From Betaproteobacteria bacterium (GTDB lineage: Bacteria; Pseudomonadota; Gammaproteobacteria; Burkholderiales; Rhodocyclaceae), in contig JAEHDO010000071.1 of assembly GCA_016880375.1 (NCBI GenBank), positions 1 through 10,865 of the forward strand: 10,865 nt of DNA, read 5' to 3'. The position numbers and the translations under genes are program-made. The notes under the pieces are model-generated. The model saw only the letters and a list, made by a program, of their open reading frames with translations. It made no database searches and was not told the origin of the DNA. Below are positions 7,289 through 10,865 of this stretch, piece by piece; the stretch's first letter is position 1, and each line of letters begins with the position of its first letter.

Positions 7289-8278
7289 TCATGGTTCAGC
7301 CAGAAACAGCGCGAAACCGCCTTCGGCGTCTTGCCACAGGCGCTGCCTCGGCAAGCCTGCTTCTTCGAGCAGCGCCGCGAATCCTGCGGGCGTCCACTTC
7401 CAGGAATCCTCGGTGTGGATGCGCTCGCCGGCGGCGAAGCGGCGTGGCTGGCCGGCCAGCTGCACGGATACTTCGCGCCGCGCCTCCAGGTGCATCTCGA
7501 TGCGGCTCGCCGCGGCGTCGAAGAAGGCCACGTGGCGCCAGTCGGCGACGTCGAAGTCCGCCGGCAGCAGGCGGTTCACATGGTTCAGCACGTTGAGGTT
7601 GAAGGCGGCGGTGACGCCCAGCGCATCGTCGTAGGCGGCATCGAGCACGGCCTTGTCCTTGACGAGGTCGACGCCGATCAGCAGGGCGCCGCCGGGAGAA
7701 GTCGCGCTGCAGGCGCGGGCGATGCGCGCGAGGAAGCCGCGCGCCGCGTCGGGCGGGAAATTGCCGATGGAGGAGCCCGGATAGAACCACAGCCGCGGCG
7801 CGCCGGCCGGCGCGAGCAGGTCTTGCGGCAGGTCGAGACTGCGCGTGAAGTCGATCGCCACGCCGGTCATGGGCAGGTCGGGAAAGCGCTGCTGCAGGCG
7901 GCCGAGCGCATCGCGCAGGTAATCCGCCGAAATGTCGAGCGCCACGTAGCCGGCCGGCTGCAGGAGCGCGAACAGGCCGGCCGCCTTGCCGCAGTCGCCG
8001 GCGCCGAGGTCGATGAGCAGCCGGCCGCGGCCGGCGGCGCGGGCAATGTCGCTGCCGTGATCGGCGAGGATGCGCGCCTCGCTGCGCGTCAGGGCGTACT
8101 CGGGCAGGCAGCAGATCGCAGCGAAGAGGCGCGAGCCGAGCTCGTCGTAAAAGTACTTCGGCGGGATCGAGGCGCGTGCGTCCCGCAGGCCGGCGAGCAG
8201 TTCGGGCCGCGCGTCCTCGCCGCCGCGCCGCAGGTCGGCGAAGCGGAAGGGGGCGGCAGGTCCCGTGGCGGCGCCCAT
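7289..8278 (-). CDS. egtD: L-histidine N-alpha-methyltransferase EgtD
   Basis: EgtD trimethylates the alpha-amino group of histidine with S-adenosylmethionine to give hercynine, the substrate of EgtB and SenA. From ATG 8278 it has 329 residues, matching the family (about 320). Visible blocks are I-P-P-K-Y-F-Y-D-E-L-G-S-R-L-F (38-52), L-P-E-Y-A-L-T-R-S-E (58-67), the SAM site L-I-D-L-G-A-G-D (88-95), F-Y-P-G-S-S-I-G-N-F (165-174) whose Asn contacts substrate histidine in the characterised enzyme, and G-V-D-L-V-K-D-K-A-V-L (202-212). An in-frame GTG at 8287 directly abuts the preceding TAG. I prefer ATG 8278 because TAGGTG lies six bases before it, but the GTG start (332 residues) is possible. 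The run with the peroxidase-related gene upstream and the EgtB-like gene downstream supports a pathway role. Confidence 0.93.
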   Translation of the reverse strand: MGAATGPAAPFRFADLRRGGEDARPELLAGLRDARASIPPKYFYDELGSRLFAAICCLPEYALTRSEARILADHGSDIARAAGRGRLLIDLGAGDCGKAAGLFALLQPAGYVALDISADYLRDALGRLQQRFPDLPMTGVAIDFTRSLDLPQDLLAPAGAPRLWFYPGSSIGNFPPDAARGFLARIARACSATSPGGALLIGVDLVKDKAVLDAAYDDALGVTAAFNLNVLNHVNRLLPADFDVADWRHVAFFDAAASRIEMHLEARREVSVQLAGQPRRFAAGERIHTEDSWKWTPAGFAALLEEAGLPRQRLWQDAEGGFALFLAEP

Positions 8279-8287
8279 GGCCGGCAC

Positions 8288-8869
8288 CTACTTCTTCGGC
8301 ATCCTGCCGAGCAGGTAGAACTCGTCGTTCGGCCGCATGTTGGTCATGTTGGCCATGCGGTTGGAAAGGCCGAAGAAGGCGGCGACGCCGCCGATGTCCC
8401 AGATGTCCTCGTCCGTGAAGCCGTGGCCGCGCAGCGTCTCGAAGTCGGCATCGCCGATCTCTCCCGAGTTCAGGCAGACCTTCATGGCGAAGTCGAGCAT
8501 GGCGCGCTGCTTCGGCGTGATGTCGGCCTTGCGGTAGTTCACCGCCACCTGGTCGGCGATGAGCGGGTTCTTGGCGCGGATGCGCAGGATGGCGCCGTGC
8601 GCGACGACGCAGTACTGGCAGTGGTTGGCGTTCGAGGTGGCGACGACGATCATCTCGCGCTCGGCCTTGGTCAGGCCGCTTTCCTTTTCCATCAGCGCGT
8701 CGTGGTAGGCGAAGAAGGCGCGGAATTCGGCCGGGCGGTGGGCGAGCGCGAGGAAGACGTTCGGCACGAAGCCGGACTTCTCCTGCACTGCCTCGATGCG
8801 GGCGCGGATGTCCTCCGGGATGTCCTTGAGTTCGGGCACGGGATAGCGGCTGATGGCAGGGTGGCTCAT
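8288..8869 (-). CDS. Peroxidase-related protein, CMD/AhpD-like fold
   Basis: The 193 residues belong to the carboxymuconolactone decarboxylase/AhpD superfamily, in the group annotated as uncharacterised peroxidase-related enzymes. The redox signature C-Q-Y-C-V-V-A-H is at 84-91 (Cys84, Cys87, His91). Glu72 lies twelve residues before the first Cys, the same spacing as the proton-relay Glu in mycobacterial AhpD, so a thiol-dependent peroxidase mechanism is plausible. The conserved G-F-V-P-N-V-F (33-39) and the C-terminal P-N-D-E-F-Y-L-L-G-R (180-189) also fit. ATG 8869 was chosen because the family N-terminus (Ser-Arg-Tyr-Pro-Val-Pro-Glu) begins there and GGAGAAAG lies upstream; the frame stays open further upstream only across the divergent nitroreductase gene. 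The TAG abuts the egtD start region, so they are almost certainly co-translated. Its reductant and true substrate are unknown. Confidence 0.87.
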   Translation of the reverse strand: MSHPAISRYPVPELKDIPEDIRARIEAVQEKSGFVPNVFLALAHRPAEFRAFFAYHDALMEKESGLTKAEREMIVVATSNANHCQYCVVAHGAILRIRAKNPLIADQVAVNYRKADITPKQRAMLDFAMKVCLNSGEIGDADFETLRGHGFTDEDIWDIGGVAAFFGLSNRMANMTNMRPNDEFYLLGRMPKK

Positions 8870-8904
8870 GGCGATACTTTCTCCAGGAATTGGGTAACAG
8901 GCGC

Positions 8905-8910
8905 ATTTTA
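8905..8910 (-). promoter_or_regulatory. Possible -10 element for the peroxidase/egtD run
   Basis: On the - strand TAAAAT (8910-8905) is a five-of-six match to a sigma-70 -10 box and would start RNA near 8898, a short distance before GGAG at 8884-8881. I see no convincing -35 box at the usual distance, so this is weak. Confidence 0.3.
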
Positions 8911-8928
8911 GCGTTTCTCCGCCCCGGC

Positions 8929-8959
8929 CCCGGCAGGCACGAAAATCCGCGCTGCCGGG
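8929..8959. promoter_or_regulatory. Inverted repeat in the divergent region (possible operator)
   Basis: CCCGGCA (8929-8935) and TGCCGGG (8953-8959) form a perfect seven-base dyad with 17 bases between, in the 147-base region between two divergent genes. It is suitably placed for a regulator acting on both. No regulator gene is in the window, and a chance GC dyad is possible. Confidence 0.3.
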
Positions 8960-8965
8960 ACAATT

Positions 8966-8991
8966 CCCCGCCGCCGCCGGCGGGGTAAGAT
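8966..8991 (+). promoter_or_regulatory. Dyad plus -10-like box before the nitroreductase gene
   Basis: CCCCGCCG (8966-8973) and CGGCGGGG (8978-8985) form a perfect eight-base dyad immediately followed by TAAGAT (8986-8991), a -10-like box. A transcript starting near 8998 would reach GGAG (9007-9010) and ATG 9017 with a short leader. The -35 region is poor, which would fit a promoter needing an activator; this is inference. Confidence 0.35.
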
Positions 8992-9016
8992 GGCGTTTCC
9001 CATCCCGGAGACTTTC

Positions 9017-9841
9017 ATGAACGACATCCCCGCCGGCCTCGACTACGAGGCGCTGATGCAAGTGGTGCGCCGCCGCCGCAGCGTGCGCGCCTTCGAGAAG
9101 GGCCGCCACGTCGGCCGCGACGTGCTGGAGAAGATCGTCGACTGCGGCCGCTGGGCGCCGAGCGGCGCCAATTCGCAGCCGTGGGACTTCATCGTCGTCG
9201 ACGACCCCGTCATGAAGGAAAGGGTGTTCGAGGTCTTCATGCGCCAGTCGCAGCGCCTGATCGACCATGCCAAGGGCTTCCCCGCCGTGAAGAAGACCTA
9301 CATGGCGAACACCGTGGCGATCGTCGTCGTGCTCGGCGACCCGCGCTGGAAGGCCTGCTTCCCCCAGGGCACTTCGCCCGAGTTCGTCGAGGAATACGCC
9401 GCCAACAACGAGAAGATCCACCTCGTCTCCCTCGGCGCCGCCATCCAGAACCTGCAGCTCGGCGTCACCGCCATGGGCCTCACCTCGGCCTGGCTTTCCG
9501 GCGGCGGCGAGGCCACCACCAATCGCGAGCTGTCCGGGCTGCTCGGCTACCCCGCGTTCATGGAGGCGGTCGGCACCATCCCCATCGGCTACCCGCAGAA
9601 GGATGTCTCCCTGCGCTACCGCCGGCCGCTGCAGCAGGTGACGCACTGGAACCGCTACGAGCCGGAGAAATTCCGCACCCAGGCGCAGATCGACTACTAC
9701 GTCGAGCGCCTGCGCCCCTTCGCCATGTACCGCGGCGTCGAGAAGATGGAGGACTGGGAGGACTGCGACGAGAAACTCGGCTCGTGGAAGGACGCCTTCA
9801 CCACGCCGGTGCCGAACCCCTCCGGCAAGCTGGAAAAATAG
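9017..9841 (+). CDS. Nitroreductase-family flavoprotein
   Basis: These FMN enzymes reduce nitro groups, quinones or other electron acceptors with NAD(P)H; the natural substrate here is unknown. The product has 274 residues. The FMN-binding N-terminal block R-R-R-R-S-V-R-A-F (18-26) and the W-A-P-S-G-A-N-S-Q-P-W (46-56) motif are clear. The A-A-I-Q-N-L-Q-L (141-148) helix and G-L-T-S-A-W-L (154-160) follow. I-P-I-G-Y-P (188-193) is the usual C-terminal flavin-contact region. About 70 residues beyond it (205-274) form a polar, Trp/Tyr-rich extension longer than in the small NfsB type, and the segment around 75-98 is an inserted helix. ATG 9017 has GGAG six bases upstream; an in-frame ATG at 8990 has none. 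The stop is six bases from the converging phosphatase stop. Confidence 0.88.
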   Translation: MNDIPAGLDYEALMQVVRRRRSVRAFEKGRHVGRDVLEKIVDCGRWAPSGANSQPWDFIVVDDPVMKERVFEVFMRQSQRLIDHAKGFPAVKKTYMANTVAIVVVLGDPRWKACFPQGTSPEFVEEYAANNEKIHLVSLGAAIQNLQLGVTAMGLTSAWLSGGGEATTNRELSGLLGYPAFMEAVGTIPIGYPQKDVSLRYRRPLQQVTHWNRYEPEKFRTQAQIDYYVERLRPFAMYRGVEKMEDWEDCDEKLGSWKDAFTTPVPNPSGKLEK

Positions 9842-9847
9842 CCGCCC

Positions 9848-10402
9848 CTACTGAACCGGCAGCCGGCCCGCCACGACGACCTTGCCGCCCTCGCTGCGCA
9901 CGACGATGATTTCCGCCGTCGCGGGCGAGAGGTCCGTCAGCGCGCGGATATTGAAGTTGTGCGTCACCAGCGCCAGATTCTGCGGCGGGCGCACCGTGCG
10001 GATGAGTTCGATGACGGCGCGCGTGCGCTCGGCCTCGCGCTCGGGGTCCTTGTACAGCGAGTTGAGCGCCTCCCACGGCACGGGCGGATGGCCGAAGGCG
10101 AGCTCGGCGGTTTCCAGCGTGCGGCACCATTGCGAGGCGCGCACTTCGCCTACCTTGATCGCGTGCCACTTCAGCGTGCGTGCGATGCGCCGCGCCTCCT
10201 CGCGGCCGGCTTCCGACAGGTTGCGCTGCGTCTTGCAGTCGCCGATGAGGAAATTCGGCGGATCGCCGAGCCCCGCCTCGGTGGCAGCATGGCGCAGCAG
10301 CAGCACGTAGCCGCCCGCCTTCAGTTTCTTCAACAGTGCCTCGTCGGCGAAAGCCGCGAGCGGCAGTATCAGCCCGAGCAGCAGGGCGAGCGTTTGCCTC
10401 AT
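9848..10402 (-). CDS. Exported histidine-phosphatase-family protein
   Basis: The 184 residues begin with a signal peptide: Arg2, a hydrophobic core (4-17) and a likely cleavage after A-F-A at 19, so the mature protein should be periplasmic. The histidine phosphatase core follows: L-R-H-A (36-39) with the nucleophile His38, N-L-S-E-A-G-R (61-67), R-A-S-Q-W-C-R-T (88-95), and V-T-H-N-F-N-I (146-152) with the second catalytic His148. The RHG motif is RHA here, as is common in this exported subgroup. The substrate cannot be told. The start ATG overlaps the TGA of a short upstream relic in an ATGA junction, and GGGAGTG about six bases before it serves as ribosome binding site. It may be transcribed together with the Vgb-like gene upstream. 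Confidence 0.87.
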   Translation of the reverse strand: MRQTLALLLGLILPLAAFADEALLKKLKAGGYVLLLRHAATEAGLGDPPNFLIGDCKTQRNLSEAGREEARRIARTLKWHAIKVGEVRASQWCRTLETAELAFGHPPVPWEALNSLYKDPEREAERTRAVIELIRTVRPPQNLALVTHNFNIRALTDLSPATAEIIVVRSEGGKVVVAGRLPVQ

Positions 10403-10431
10403 TCGATCACTCCCAGCCGGCCATTGTGACT
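10399..10431 (-). pseudogene. Relic of the 3' end of a second Vgb-like gene
   Basis: Read on the - strand, these 33 bases encode S-H-N-G-R-L-G-V-I-E and a stop, exactly the last ten residues of the Vgb-like gene that ends at 10534. Almost every codon differs at a silent position (for example AGT for TCT, CGG for CGT, GGA for GGC), so the copies diverged as protein-coding sequence before this one lost its body. Homology stops upstream of the Ser codon. The relic carries the ribosome binding site and overlaps the start of the phosphatase gene, which may explain why this piece was kept. Confidence 0.6.
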
Positions 10432-10488
10432 ACGGCCGCCGCTTCGCGGCTTAACTTGCTGGCGCAAGTTAGCCTGCGCCGCAATGGC
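10420..10488. repeat. Hairpin-rich segment between phosphatase and Vgb-like genes
   Basis: An outer inverted repeat GCCATTG (10420-10426) / CAATGGC (10482-10488) encloses two inner stems. GGCTTAACTTGC (10448-10459) pairs with GCAAGTTAGCC (10464-10474), with one bulged base and a four-base loop. GCCGC pairs with GCGGC just to its left (within 10437-10450). There is no T-run, so no intrinsic terminator is evident. A 33-codon open frame on the - strand from ATG 10500 runs through it in frame into the relic tail. The rest of the gap (10489-10533) shows nothing I recognise. Confidence 0.5.
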
Positions 10489-10533
10489 TTCTCCGCTCAT
10501 CGGCCTTGTTCGTCGGAATCGCACTGTCTCAGC

Positions 10534-10865
10534 TTACTCAATGACGCCGAGACGGCCATTGTGAGAACCCATGTACCAGAAGCGGCCCTGCGCATCGATG
10601 ATCGCCTTGCGGATGCCGGTGTTCCTGGAGGGCAGATTGATGACGCGGAACGCCTCCGTCTTCGGATCGAGCAGCGCCACCGTGTCGGTGTCGATCTCGT
10701 TGGCCCAGACGCGGCCGGCGCCATCCACCGTCACCGCATAGGGGCCGCCGCCGCGGCCGGCGGGCATGGCGTATTCCTTGACGATTTTGCGCGCCTGCGG
10801 GTCGACCCGGATCAGCTTGCCGTTGCCGTAGAGGGTCACCCAGAGCATGCCGTCCGGCGCCGTGG
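10534..10865 (-). CDS. Vgb-like (streptogramin lyase-type) beta-propeller protein, C-terminal part
   Basis: The frame is open from the right edge to TAA 10536-10534; about 109 residues are visible and the start lies outside the window. It shows repeated beta-propeller blades of the Vgb/SMP-30-like kind: L-W-V-T-x-x-G-N-G-K-L-I-R-V-D-P, then G-P-Y-A-V-T-V-D-G-A-G-R-V-W, then a third with I-D-A-Q-G-R-F-W-Y-M-G-S. Each has the D-x-x-G-R-x-W pattern of this superfamily. Vgb itself is a C-O lyase acting on streptogramin B; most chromosomal relatives are of unknown function and many are periplasmic, so lyase activity or resistance should not be assumed. The final ten residues recur in the relic downstream at 10399-10431. 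The ATG at 10848 is an internal Met, since the frame continues upstream of it. Confidence 0.75.
   Translation of the reverse strand, partial: TAPDGMLWVTLYGNGKLIRVDPQARKIVKEYAMPAGRGGGPYAVTVDGAGRVWANEIDTDTVALLDPKTEAFRVINLPSRNTGIRKAIIDAQGRFWYMGSHNGRLGVIE

Noticed and set aside
8990..9016. Upstream in-frame ATG for the nitroreductase gene
   Set aside because: No Shine-Dalgarno sequence precedes it and it would overlap the -10-like box; ATG 9017 has GGAG at good spacing.
8870..9646. N-terminal extension of the peroxidase-related protein (frame open to 9646 on the - strand)
   Set aside because: The extension runs antisense to the nitroreductase gene and has no family similarity; the recognised N-terminus begins at ATG 8869 after GGAGAAAG.
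10448..10474. Integron attC-like site (GCTTAAC ... GTTAGCC)
   Set aside because: The right core does not fit GTTRRRY, the two cores are only about 12 bases apart, and there is no integrase or cassette array.
10534..10865. Streptogramin (virginiamycin B) resistance gene
   Set aside because: Only the C-terminal blades are visible and most Vgb-like chromosomal proteins have no shown lyase activity.

Overview
The window is a gene-dense, GC-rich stretch of bacterial chromosome. Protein sequence styles and gene order (nadD-rsfS-rlmH-maf, then rng) point to a betaproteobacterium, most likely of the Rhodocyclales type (Thauera/Azoarcus/Dechloromonas relatives). The lineage is an inference from family resemblance; no rRNA or other phylogenetic marker is present. 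I saw no tRNA, rRNA, CRISPR array, transposase or phage gene.

Left part, + strand (3-6017): a tightly packed housekeeping run. It holds the C-terminal end of a BPSS1780-type membrane protein, nadD (NAD synthesis), rsfS (ribosome silencing), rlmH (23S rRNA methylation), a YhdE-type maf nucleotide pyrophosphatase, a small stand-alone CZB (zinc-binding) protein, rng (RNase G) and a PlsB/PlsC-type acyltransferase. Several junctions overlap by 4-11 bases or are a few bases long, so most of this is probably co-transcribed. The one larger gap, in front of rng, holds a two-hairpin palindromic element.

Middle part, - strand (8869 down to 6019): a three-gene run read right to left. It encodes a CMD/AhpD-like peroxidase-related protein, EgtD (makes hercynine from histidine) and an EgtB-family non-haem iron enzyme. 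The last looks more like the SenA-like branch than classical mycobacterial-type EgtB. Together these suggest a sulfur- or selenium-containing histidine betaine (ergothioneine or selenoneine) next to a thiol-peroxidase-like protein. A second copy of the two-hairpin element and a hairpin that buries the egtB ribosome binding site lie between egtD and egtB.

Right part: a nitroreductase-family flavoprotein (+, 9017-9841) is divergent from the peroxidase-related gene across a 147-base dyad-rich region. It converges on an exported histidine-phosphatase-family protein (-, 10402-9848). Beyond that is the C-terminal part of a Vgb-like beta-propeller protein (-, running off the right edge). Between these last two is a relic that encodes the same ten-residue C-terminus as the Vgb-like gene, joined to a hairpin-rich segment. 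This looks like the remains of a lost tandem paralogue.

The most interesting points are the EgtB/SenA assignment and its peroxidase partner, the ribosome-binding-site hairpin at egtB, the duplicated C-terminal tail, and the CZB protein inside the RNase G run. Nothing here amounts to an obviously new multi-gene system.
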